This document shows positions 1 to 6,818 of a DNA stretch of 10,326 bases, piece after piece. Every line of letters starts with the position of its first letter. The stretch's first letter is position 1. Both the position numbers and the translations under genes were made by a program. The notes below the pieces were generated by a model. The model ran no database searches, had not been told where the DNA came from, and was given only the letters and a program-made list of their open reading frames with translations. Source of the stretch: Desulfobacteraceae bacterium (lineage in GTDB: Bacteria > Desulfobacterota > DSM-4660 > Desulfatiglandales > B25-G16); NCBI GenBank assembly GCA_028572035.1, contig JAPVWE010000029.1, positions 1 through 10,326 on the forward strand, written 5' to 3'.

Positions 1-1021
1 CACCTACTGTAAATTGCTTGCCAGACTTAAGGATCTTATAATAGTTGCTGGCTGCAAGGATCTTATCCATGGCTGCTGTAAGGTTATCACTGTTAGCCAG
101 AGGCACGATCCTATAATCCTCCCAGTCAGCTTCAATCAACCGGCAAATGTCTTCCGGGAGCTGATTGTTTATGTCGATAATCAAGCGTATGCCACTCCTT
201 AGGTTCAAAGCGGGAAAAGTGTCGGCCTTTAGGTTTATCTGCCCACCTGAGCTCAGGGGAATAAAGTGCTCACCAATATCAATCCATTCCTCACCCATTT
301 GATTGAAAATATCCCCCAGTTTTTTTCTTAAAGAAACAGTATCCTTAGCTGCGCTGATCTTGGTTTCCTTTGAAACTGTCTTTATCTTCTTTATCTTTTG
401 AGGCTTAGCCTTAATAGGCATCCTGACTATCTCTGGGGAATAAATGGGAAGCCTGATAACCTGATTTGGATAGATGAGATCGAGGTTTTTCAAGGTGGGA
501 TTGAATTTCTGGACGAGTCTTAGATACTCATTGTAGAGATATTCAGTCGGTATGTTATATTTGCTCTGGATGATCCTGGTCAGAGTATTGCCTGGCCTAA
601 CCACGTAGCTCTCAAAATCCATCTCTTTCAATGAGAAGACACCCGTTATTGATTCCCGGGCAAAGTCCCCCGCTTCCACATACTTGCTGACTGGTGTTAT
701 ATCAAGTGGAATTAATATGGTCTGTCCTGGATGAATAAGATCAAGATTTGTCAAAGATTTATTCATGTTTTTCAACATTGAGATGAGCTCACGGAAATCT
801 GGTCTTCCAGTTAATCCCCTCTGGCGCAGAATTTTCCAGATGTAATCACCCTCTTTTACCCTATAGTGCTCACAGGTAACCTCCCTCCCTTCAATCCTTT
901 TGACAGTGGCCTGTTGAACTAAGGAGATAGAAAATGTGTCTTTCTCTTTCCCTTGAACCAAAGGTGCATATAAGCAGGTAAGAACGATCAGGATTGCAAG
1001 GGGAATCAATGTCTTTTTCAC
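1..1021 (-). CDS. Exported protein with two LysM domains (partial, C-terminus beyond the window edge)
   Basis: Read on the minus strand from a GTG at 1021, the frame stays open for 340 codons to the window edge. Residues 1-24 form a signal peptide: VKK, then a hydrophobic run to about residue 22. The Cys at residue 16 lacks a good lipobox, so a secreted or periplasmic protein is more likely than a lipoprotein. Two LysM domains follow. The first, about 52-106, opens with YRVKEGDYIWKIL and ends LIHPGQTILIP. The second, about 139-193, opens with YVVRPGNTLTRII and ends LIYPNQVIRLP. LysM domains bind the glycan backbone of peptidoglycan. A Lys-rich linker (about 203-221) leads to a region of at least 120 residues that I do not recognise. 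An in-frame TAA at 1037-1039 bounds the frame. A second GTG at 1036 is also possible, and neither start has a strong Shine-Dalgarno. The gene is transcribed away from smc. Its function beyond cell-wall association is unknown. Confidence 0.85.
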   Translation of the reverse strand, partial: MKKTLIPLAILIVLTCLYAPLVQGKEKDTFSISLVQQATVKRIEGREVTCEHYRVKEGDYIWKILRQRGLTGRPDFRELISMLKNMNKSLTNLDLIHPGQTILIPLDITPVSKYVEAGDFARESITGVFSLKEMDFESYVVRPGNTLTRIIQSKYNIPTEYLYNEYLRLVQKFNPTLKNLDLIYPNQVIRLPIYSPEIVRMPIKAKPQKIKKIKTVSKETKISAAKDTVSLRKKLGDIFNQMGEEWIDIGEHFIPLSSGGQINLKADTFPALNLRSGIRLIIDINNQLPEDICRLIEADWEDYRIVPLANSDNLTAAMDKILAASNYYKILKSGKQFTVG

Positions 1022-1071
1022 TACCCTACCTTTCACTTAACTGATATAATTCATAGGTTGTTACGTATCAC

Positions 1072-1237
1072 TGACAGAAGAACTCAATTCGCTTCGCTCC
1101 CGCCCGCTTCCGAGTTCCGGAATTCGGAAACTCGCCTGAGCGAGAACGACCCGCCTGTCTTGCGTTGCAAAGCATTGCGGGCAGGTGGCGGGCAGGCACA
1201 ATTTGGAATATTGGGGCGAAGCCCCTAAGTTCTGTCA
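1072..1237. mobile_element. MITE-like GC-rich palindromic element
   Basis: A block of about 166 bp begins with TGACAGAA (1072-1079) and ends with its exact reverse complement TTCTGTCA (1230-1237). Positions 1081-1200 hold 74 G+C in 120 bases, against 18 in 60 for the adjacent 1241-1300. Inside are several stem-loops: a 9-bp stem with one bulged A (1111-1119 with 1125-1134), CCTGTCT (1154-1160) pairing with GGGCAGG (1179-1185) including G-U pairs, and GGGGC-GAA-GCCCC (1213-1225). GCGGGCAGG is directly repeated at 1177-1185 and 1188-1196. No protein is encoded and I see no clear target-site duplication. It lies between two divergent genes, so it is not a terminator. A folded non-coding RNA or a REP-type repeat is an alternative. 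Confidence 0.45.
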
Positions 1238-1404
1238 TTTTAGATAGTTAAACAATATTATGTCAAGGTTTTTTCCCAGGGACTTAAACGCACAATATAT
1301 TGCAGCATGCAAGATGAAATATACACTATGTGGTATTTTTCTCTTTACTCTCATCCTAAAACCTGTTATTAATACTATTATAATGGCTATGGAGGCAAGA
1401 GAAG
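1238..1404 (+). other. AT-rich leader of smc
   Basis: This AT-rich stretch must hold the smc promoter unless transcription starts inside the palindromic block. The best pair I can find is TTGCAG (1300-1305) and TACACT (1322-1327), 16 bp apart, which is weak. The -35 half overlaps a near-palindrome, TTGCA-GCA-TGCAA (1300-1312), that could be a regulator site. The Shine-Dalgarno of smc is GGAGG at 1391-1395, 9 nt before the ATG. No small gene is visible here. Confidence 0.3.
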
Positions 1405-4400
1405 ATGAGAATAAGAAGCATTTATATGCAAGGTTTTAAGTCTTTTATAGATAAATCAAACATCCAGATTTCCCCTGGGATCAGTGCATTTGTTGGGCCT
1501 AATGGTTGCGGGAAGAGCAATATAGTTGATGCCGTACGTTGGGTAATGGGTGAACAGAGCTCCAAGCAGTTGAGGGGTCGTCAGATGGAAGATCTGATTT
1601 TTTCAGGGGCAGGCCCTTTAAAGCCCTTGGGGATGGCTGAGGTAACCCTGACACTTGAAGATGCTAAGCAATTCTATGATGCAAGCGAGATATCCGTTAC
1701 CAGACGGCTTTTCAGGTCTGGAGAAAGTGAATATCTAATCAACAATTCAGCATGCAGATTAAAGGATATCCAGGATCTATTTATGGGTACAGGATTGGGC
1801 AATAGACCGTATTCTATTATTGCCCAGGGAGAGATCGGTTCCATAATAGAGCAAAAGCCAGAAGAGACGCGGCTTCTTTTGGAAGAGGCAGCCGGCATTA
1901 CTAAGTACAAGGTAAGAAGAGAGGCATCCCTAAGAAAGATAGCCTTAACAAGAGAGAATCTCAGGAGGGTGGAAGATCTTCTTGGAGAGATTAAGAGGGA
2001 GATGAATTCTCTAAAGAGGCAGGCCAGCAGGGCCAGAAGGTTCAAAGAGGTAAGCTCTGAGATCCGCCGTTTGGAGCTTGTTTTGCATGCCCATACCTAT
2101 GATGAATTGTCCACAGAGAAGGTAAAGAGGGAGAAGATCATCAATGATCTTATCGAGAAGGAGAAGGGATTGGAGGCGCTTTTGTCTGAATCTGAGAAGG
2201 GTATTGAAACTAAGAATCTGGAATTAATAGAGAAAGAAGAGGCCTTATCTACACTTAAGGAGTCAGTTTTTTCCCTCAGGGAAGAGGGCAGAAAGAATGA
2301 AGATACAGTAAGGCATTTGTCGACTGATCAGGAAAGATTAAGCCAGGCTGATATCCGGCTGAATGAAGAGAAAAAGGAGATCAGTGAAAGACTAATGGAA
2401 TTTCAGTCTGATAGCAAAGAGATTGACTCCAGGGTTAAGGAACTACAAAAATCGGTTCAGGAAACCTCAACTCTTCATTCTCATCATGAGTCTACTTTGA
2501 AAGACCAAAGGCTTTCACTGGGCAAGATAAAAGATGAGGTGAAAAAAGAAAAACCCCACTTAATTGAGTTAGCCACCAACGAGGCGAGGCTGAGAGGTGA
2601 GGTAAGGAATCTGTCTGAAATGATCAATCAGTCAGAGATCAGAAAGAATGGGCTTGAGGAGGAGTCTAAAGAAATTGCAAAAAAACTTGAGACCCTATCC
2701 CTTTTGTCGGGTGAGAAAAAGGAAAGGATGGAGGAGGCATTAATCCAGGTAAGCTCCATTGAGAAAAATGCACAGGAAGAGCGGGCAAAACTAAAGGAAC
2801 TGGAAGAGGTTAGAAGAAAAAAGGAATCTGAAAGGCTAGCAGCAGAGTCAGAGCTAAGTCTCCTTCATTCTCAATTAAAGACCATCAGGAACCTTATTGA
2901 AACCTATGAAGGATATAGATCAGGTGTTCAGACAATTATGAACTCTCACGAGCTAAGGACCATTAAAGAGGGCAGGGTCCTTGGTGTGGTGGCAGATTTT
3001 ATTCAGGCTGAAGCAGAATTTGAGGTAGCTGTTGAGGCGGCGTTAGCGGAAAAAATACAGTATGTAATCGTGGGCAGGCAGGAAGATGGCAAGGAGGCTA
3101 TCGAGTATTTGAGATCAAAAGATATGGGGCGAAGCTACTTTCTTCCCCTTGAGGAGTTTAAGAAAGAGAAATTCCTTGATGACGTTGAAGTCAAGCTCAA
3201 TGGTTTTAAACTGCTGAGAGATCATATTACTGTGTCAGAAAGATTTAGGCCGCTGATAGAGTCTTTCCTGGGTAATGCGGCATTAGTAGATAACCTCTCT
3301 CAGGCTATATCTGCCTGGAAGAAGGATGGGGGTATACAAACACTGGTCACTCCAGAAGGTGATCTGGTAGATGAAAGAGGTGTCATAATTGGCGGGAGAT
3401 TGGGGAAAGATTCCTTAGGCTTGCTTGGGAGAAGAAGGAGGGAAAATGAACTAAAGGATGCAATAAGAGATAAGGAAAAATTCATTTCTATCGTGCAACC
3501 AGACCTTGGGGAATTGGACGCACAATTGGATGATATACACAGTCTCATTGCTCAATTGGAAAGAGATAAAGGAGTCTATGCACAACAGATTGAAGGAATG
3601 GATAAAGACATATTCCTCGTCGAAAAGGAATCGGAGCAACTGATAAAACAGTCTCGATATATAGTAAACCAGTTAGAATCCTTACGTGAGGATAGCAAGG
3701 AAAAGAGGTCTCATCTTACTAATCTTGAAGAAGAGGTATCAGGATGCCTTAGGGAGAAGGAAGAGGTTCAGCGTATAGTTGCAGAAAAAGAGGCTAAGGT
3801 TGAAGAGCTGGAAAATGCTCTTGATGATACAAAAGAGAGTCTTTCCCAACACCTCCTCAGATATAACCAGTATAGAGAGGAAGAGAAGGGTCTGATGCGA
3901 GAAAAAGAGAGACTCGATCAATTCATACGTGAAATGGGGACAAGAATCAGCAAGATTGAAGAGGAGATACATTCAAATAGAGACCACTATGAGAGTTCTT
4001 TGAACACTGAAAAAGAGGTAAAAGGAGAGTTAAAGGTCATTTATCAAAAACAGCAAGGGCTTGAAAAGGAGGTCAAAGAGCTTGAACATGAATTTGAGGC
4101 CCTGAGGGAAGAATTAAGGGAAGAAGAGAAAAAGGCTGCTCTTTTAAGGGAAAGGATGAGTGAGATACGGGAGAAAATCAACGAGGCAAGGATAAGGGAT
4201 GCAGAGATAGATTTCCAGGTAAGGGGCATATTATCCCAGGTAGGCAAAGAAACGGGGATCAATCTTCAAAGGGAGTATAAGAAATATTTGGAGGAAGATT
4301 TCTCAAAGGCTGACTATGAACTGAAGCTCAACGATCATAAACGTAGTAAAGAGAGAATGGGAGAGGTGAATCTTCTGGCTATTGATGATTATGAGAAATT

Positions 4401-4959
4401 ACGGGAGAGGTATGAATTTATAGCAGCACAGCAGCAGGATCTCCTTTCCTCCATTGATTCCCTTAATAATGCTATCAGGAGAATCAACACGATTTCAAAG
4501 GAGCTGTTTCTTTCTACCCTGGGGAAGGTTGATGAGAAATTAAAGAAGGTTTTTCCTATCCTCTTTAATGGTGGCAGTGCGAGACTGAGGTTGATTGATG
4601 AAAGTCTCCCATTAGAGAGTGGTGTGTTAGTAGAGGTGCAGCCTCCAGGAAAGAGATTGGTTCACATGGGACTTCTGTCTGGTGGGGAGAAGGCCTTGGC
4701 AGCCATGGCCTTGCTATTTGCCATCTACCTTATTAAGCCAAGTCCATTTATTATAATGGATGAGGTGGATGCCCCCCTGGATGAGGCAAATACAGATCGG
4801 TTTAATGACCTATTAAGGGAGATCAAGAAATCATCCCAGGTAATCATTGTTACCCACAATCGAAGGACCATGGAGATGTCTGAAAGGTTGTATGGTGTGA
4901 CCATGGATAAAAGTAATGTCTCCAGAATTGTTTCTGTAGATCTGGAAGATTACCGGTAA
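1405..4959 (+). CDS. smc: Chromosome partition/condensin ATPase SMC
   Basis: SMC is the long coiled-coil ATPase of the bacterial condensin complex (with ScpA and ScpB). It loads on DNA and extrudes loops to organise and segregate the chromosome. The 1184-aa length is normal for the family. The N-terminal head carries the Walker A motif GPNGCGKSN (31-39). A long Glu/Lys/Leu-rich coiled coil runs from about 165 to 500. The hinge lies at about 505-665, from GYRSGVQT to GVIIGGR, and a second coiled coil returns to about 1010. The C-terminal head holds the ABC signature LSGGE (1091-1095) and Walker B FIIMDEVDAPLDEAN, with D1119 and catalytic E1120. The ATG is preceded by GGAGG at 9-nt spacing and the N-terminus MRIRSIYMQGFKSF matches the family, so this start is secure. 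ftsY follows after 62 nt. scpA and scpB are not in the window. All key residues are present and the gene appears intact. Confidence 0.98.
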   Translation: MRIRSIYMQGFKSFIDKSNIQISPGISAFVGPNGCGKSNIVDAVRWVMGEQSSKQLRGRQMEDLIFSGAGPLKPLGMAEVTLTLEDAKQFYDASEISVTRRLFRSGESEYLINNSACRLKDIQDLFMGTGLGNRPYSIIAQGEIGSIIEQKPEETRLLLEEAAGITKYKVRREASLRKIALTRENLRRVEDLLGEIKREMNSLKRQASRARRFKEVSSEIRRLELVLHAHTYDELSTEKVKREKIINDLIEKEKGLEALLSESEKGIETKNLELIEKEEALSTLKESVFSLREEGRKNEDTVRHLSTDQERLSQADIRLNEEKKEISERLMEFQSDSKEIDSRVKELQKSVQETSTLHSHHESTLKDQRLSLGKIKDEVKKEKPHLIELATNEARLRGEVRNLSEMINQSEIRKNGLEEESKEIAKKLETLSLLSGEKKERMEEALIQVSSIEKNAQEERAKLKELEEVRRKKESERLAAESELSLLHSQLKTIRNLIETYEGYRSGVQTIMNSHELRTIKEGRVLGVVADFIQAEAEFEVAVEAALAEKIQYVIVGRQEDGKEAIEYLRSKDMGRSYFLPLEEFKKEKFLDDVEVKLNGFKLLRDHITVSERFRPLIESFLGNAALVDNLSQAISAWKKDGGIQTLVTPEGDLVDERGVIIGGRLGKDSLGLLGRRRRENELKDAIRDKEKFISIVQPDLGELDAQLDDIHSLIAQLERDKGVYAQQIEGMDKDIFLVEKESEQLIKQSRYIVNQLESLREDSKEKRSHLTNLEEEVSGCLREKEEVQRIVAEKEAKVEELENALDDTKESLSQHLLRYNQYREEEKGLMREKERLDQFIREMGTRISKIEEEIHSNRDHYESSLNTEKEVKGELKVIYQKQQGLEKEVKELEHEFEALREELREEEKKAALLRERMSEIREKINEARIRDAEIDFQVRGILSQVGKETGINLQREYKKYLEEDFSKADYELKLNDHKRSKERMGEVNLLAIDDYEKLRERYEFIAAQQQDLLSSIDSLNNAIRRINTISKELFLSTLGKVDEKLKKVFPILFNGGSARLRLIDESLPLESGVLVEVQPPGKRLVHMGLLSGGEKALAAMALLFAIYLIKPSPFIIMDEVDAPLDEANTDRFNDLLREIKKSSQVIIVTHNRRTMEMSERLYGVTMDKSNVSRIVSVDLEDYR

Positions 4960-4989
4960 CAGACGGAAACGTTCACCGTTTTTCATTCC

Positions 4990-5017
4990 GACGGACAACG
5001 GACAACAGACAACGGTC
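4990..5017. repeat. Degenerate 7-bp tandem repeat between smc and ftsY
   Basis: Four heptads run without a break: GACGGAC (4990-4996), AACGGAC (4997-5003), AACAGAC (5004-5010) and AACGGTC (5011-5017). On the minus strand the unit reads GTCYGTT. A further AACAGAC copy overlaps the smc stop codon (4958-4964). The array ends 4 nt before the first possible ftsY ATG. It encodes nothing and occupies much of the smc-ftsY spacer. A related but different heptad array lies near 9925-10011. Confidence 0.7.
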
Positions 5018-5021
5018 TTGA

Positions 5022-5993
5022 ATGGAGGGAAAGGTCCTTTTGGATAAAGGAGAACCTGCTCATGGTAAGGCCCTGCCAGGAAGACTGTGGGATAAACTAT
5101 CTAAGACAAGAAGAGGATTAACAGACAGGATCAATACAGTAATAACTGGAAAGAAGGCAATCGATCCATCCCTCTTAGAGGATCTTGAGGAGATTCTTCT
5201 TACCTCTGACATTGGCGTTGAGACAACAGGGCAGTTGATTGAGGGGTTACAAGAGAGGGTAGATCAGAAATTCCTGGACAAGCCAGAACAGGTAAAGGCC
5301 ATTCTAAAGGAAGAGATGATTTCCTTGCTAGAGGCCAGCCAGGGCCTTTCTACCCTTAATTTACCAGAGAAATTCTCCGGGACCTTAGATGCAATCATGT
5401 TTGTGGGTGTCAATGGGGTGGGAAAGACCACTACTATTGCCAAGATGGCGCATTATTATCAAAGCCAAGGGCAGAAGGTGATGCTGGTGGCAGCAGATAC
5501 CTTCAGGGCTGCTGCCACTGAGCAGTTAAGGATCTGGGGAGATCGGGTAGGTGCAGAGGTAATCAGTCAGAAAAGAGGAGCGGATCCAGCAGCAGTTGTT
5601 TTTGATGCCCTATCTGCTGCTAAGGCAAGGAAAATAGACAAGATCTTTATTGATACTGCTGGCAGACTTCACACAAAGTCCAATCTAATGGAAGAATTGA
5701 AGAAGATTCAGAGGGTGGCTGGTCAACAGCTTGCCGGGGCTCCTCATCAGGTTACCCTTGTCCTTGACGCCACTACCGGCCAGAATGCAATTGCCCAGGC
5801 CCAGGTATTCGCTCAATCCATTGGGGTGACAGATATTATTCTGACCAAATTGGATGGAACTGCCAAAGGTGGTGTAGTCATTGGTATTTCTCGGAAGCTG
5901 GGTATCCCTATCTCCTTTATATGTACCGGCGAAGGGCTTGAGGATCTTGAGATATTTGATCCGAGAGAATTTGTGGAGGCTATCTTTGCGTGA
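5022..5993 (+). CDS. ftsY: Signal recognition particle receptor FtsY
   Basis: FtsY is the SRP-type GTPase that receives ribosome-nascent chain-SRP complexes at the inner membrane and hands them to the Sec translocon. The N domain is a helical bundle at about 22-110 (KTRRGLTDRI, then LLEDLEEILLTSDIGVETT). The G domain has P-loop GVNGVGKTT (129-137), DTFRAAA (159-165), DTAGR (211-215), TKLDGTAKGG (275-284) and the closing TGEGLEDL motif (302-309). At 323 aa it has almost no acidic A domain: only about 20 residues precede the NG core, as in other short FtsY proteins. The start is uncertain. The ATG at 5022 has no Shine-Dalgarno and directly follows the heptad repeat. GGAGGG at 5024-5029 lies about 10 nt before an in-frame TTG at 5040, which may be the true start, six codons shorter. 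The stop overlaps the next gene by 4 nt. Confidence 0.96.
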   Translation: MEGKVLLDKGEPAHGKALPGRLWDKLSKTRRGLTDRINTVITGKKAIDPSLLEDLEEILLTSDIGVETTGQLIEGLQERVDQKFLDKPEQVKAILKEEMISLLEASQGLSTLNLPEKFSGTLDAIMFVGVNGVGKTTTIAKMAHYYQSQGQKVMLVAADTFRAAATEQLRIWGDRVGAEVISQKRGADPAAVVFDALSAAKARKIDKIFIDTAGRLHTKSNLMEELKKIQRVAGQQLAGAPHQVTLVLDATTGQNAIAQAQVFAQSIGVTDIILTKLDGTAKGGVVIGISRKLGIPISFICTGEGLEDLEIFDPREFVEAIFA

Positions 5994-6433
5994 AGTCTGG
6001 TGATGTGAAAAAGAGTACAGTTAAAAGACAGATAATGTGGGGAGATCTTGACCCCCTTGGAATCGTCTTTTATCCTCGGTACTATGAGTGGATAGATGTG
6101 AGTGGTCATGTGTTTTTTCAATCCCTGAACCTTAATCTGGGAGCCCTGGTAAAGGAGAGGAGGATTATATTTGGTCTTGTGGAGACAGGTTGCCTATATC
6201 ATCTACCAGCAAGATATAATGAATGGATTGAGATTGTTACCTCTATTGATGATCTTTCGGACAAGACTGTGGTATTACGACATGATATTTCCCGCTTCTC
6301 GGACAGGGCCCTTATGGTAGAGGGATTTGAAAAAAGGATCTGCTTAGATGTTTCCGACCCTTTGATGTTCAAGGCAATTGAAATACCAAAGGATATCAGG
6401 AACATCCTGACAAAGGCACATTCCTCTCATTGA
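5990..6433 (+). CDS. Hot-dog fold acyl-CoA thioesterase (4HBT family)
   Basis: This 147-aa protein has the length and signature of the 4-hydroxybenzoyl-CoA thioesterase/YbgC branch of the hot-dog superfamily, which hydrolyses acyl-CoA thioesters in the cytoplasm. The segment from W17 to D36 (GDLDPLGIVFYPRYYEWID) matches the family's D-x-x-G-I-V-F/Y-x-x-Y block. D21 occupies the place of the catalytic Asp of the Pseudomonas 4HBT enzyme. The Pro after D21 and the FYP motif favour the 4HBT type over YbgC, which usually has a Tyr-His. The substrate cannot be told from sequence, and no aromatic degradation genes are nearby. The GTG start at 5990 overlaps the ftsY stop (GTGA), with GGAGG at 5975-5979 as Shine-Dalgarno, which points to translational coupling. 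An in-frame GTG at 6005 is a weaker alternative. It is the last gene of the smc-ftsY unit. Confidence 0.85.
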   Translation: MKSGDVKKSTVKRQIMWGDLDPLGIVFYPRYYEWIDVSGHVFFQSLNLNLGALVKERRIIFGLVETGCLYHLPARYNEWIEIVTSIDDLSDKTVVLRHDISRFSDRALMVEGFEKRICLDVSDPLMFKAIEIPKDIRNILTKAHSSH

Positions 6434-6464
6434 TCCTTCGCAGAAAATCAGCATCTCCTCTATT

Positions 6465-6502
6465 TGATATGAGGGCTTTTCTGATGAAAAACCCTCATAT
6501 CA
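6465..6502. terminator. Long hairpin downstream of the smc-ftsY-thioesterase unit
   Basis: An 11-bp perfect stem, TGATATGAGGG (6465-6475) with CCCTCATATCA (6492-6502), continues after one C-A mismatch into five more pairs, TTTTC (6477-6481) with GAAAA (6486-6490), closed by the loop TGAT. It starts 32 nt after the thioesterase stop. Neither side is followed by a run of T, so it is not a textbook intrinsic terminator. It may end or protect the transcript, and being symmetric could act from either direction. The stem strength is clear, but the function is inferred from position. Confidence 0.55.
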
Positions 6503-6722
6503 CCTTAAATAACCACATGGAGCAACCCTGTGATCACTTGCAAATTCTCCAGTGATAGGGCCCTTTCCGGAACAACTCTATAAGCCTCGTTCAGGTGAAG
6601 AGAGAGCCGTGGACCTCCTCATCTGACCCCCAACACTTCATTGACGCTCATCTAATGCCTCCCTCTGTGAATCCTTGCTTCTATCTCATTTTTTCTGAAT
6701 TTCAGACCCTGATAAAGGGGGT
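6503..6722. other. Intergenic region without a recognised gene
   Basis: About 220 bp separate the hairpin from the promoter of the MBL-fold gene. I recognise no gene here. The only structure of note is on the minus strand: GGGAGG (6658-6663) lies 6 nt before an ATG at 6651. Ten codons later comes an in-frame TGA (6619-6621), then 37 further open codons to a TAA at 6505-6507. The second part reads as plausible protein (HLNEAYRVVPERALSLENLQ). It could be a decayed small gene or chance, since 37 open codons is not significant alone. Confidence 0.3.
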
Positions 6723-6751
6723 TTGATTTCACTGCAAAGACCTGATATAAA
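6723..6751 (+). promoter_or_regulatory. Putative sigma70-type promoter of the MBL-fold gene
   Basis: TTGATT (6723-6728) and TATAAA (6746-6751) are separated by exactly 17 bp and match the -35 consensus at 4 of 6 positions and the -10 at 5 of 6. Transcription would start near 6758, giving a leader of about 60 nt before the MBL gene. This suggests the MBL gene has its own promoter rather than depending on read-through from the thioesterase. Confidence 0.5.
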
Positions 6752-6818
6752 TCTCAAGATCTTAGCGTATATAGACAGCTAAAATTGCGATCTAGGACTA
6801 GATTGGAGGCGAATGAAC

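Noticed and set aside
14..202. A 62-codon open frame on the plus strand at the left edge
   Set aside because: It is antisense to the LysM protein, whose minus-strand frame is longer, has a signal peptide and recognisable domains.
1379..1384. Perfect TATAAT before smc
   Set aside because: No -35 box lies at proper distance (around 1356-1361 reads CTAAAA), and transcription would begin within the Shine-Dalgarno.
1674..2045. A 123-codon open frame on the minus strand inside smc
   Set aside because: It is antisense to the SMC head and coiled coil, rich in Ser/Leu as expected from the complement of Glu/Lys/Arg-rich coding, with no protein signature.
4966..4982. Hairpin plus T-run after smc as a terminator (GAAACG, loop TTCAC, CGTTTT)
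   Set aside because: The stem is only 6 bp with a G-U pair and low GC, the T-run is short, and ftsY follows closely in the same direction.
6610..6651. Selenocysteine read-through at the in-frame TGA (6619-6621)
   Set aside because: No clear bacterial SECIS-like stem-loop follows the TGA, and no known selenoprotein motif surrounds it.
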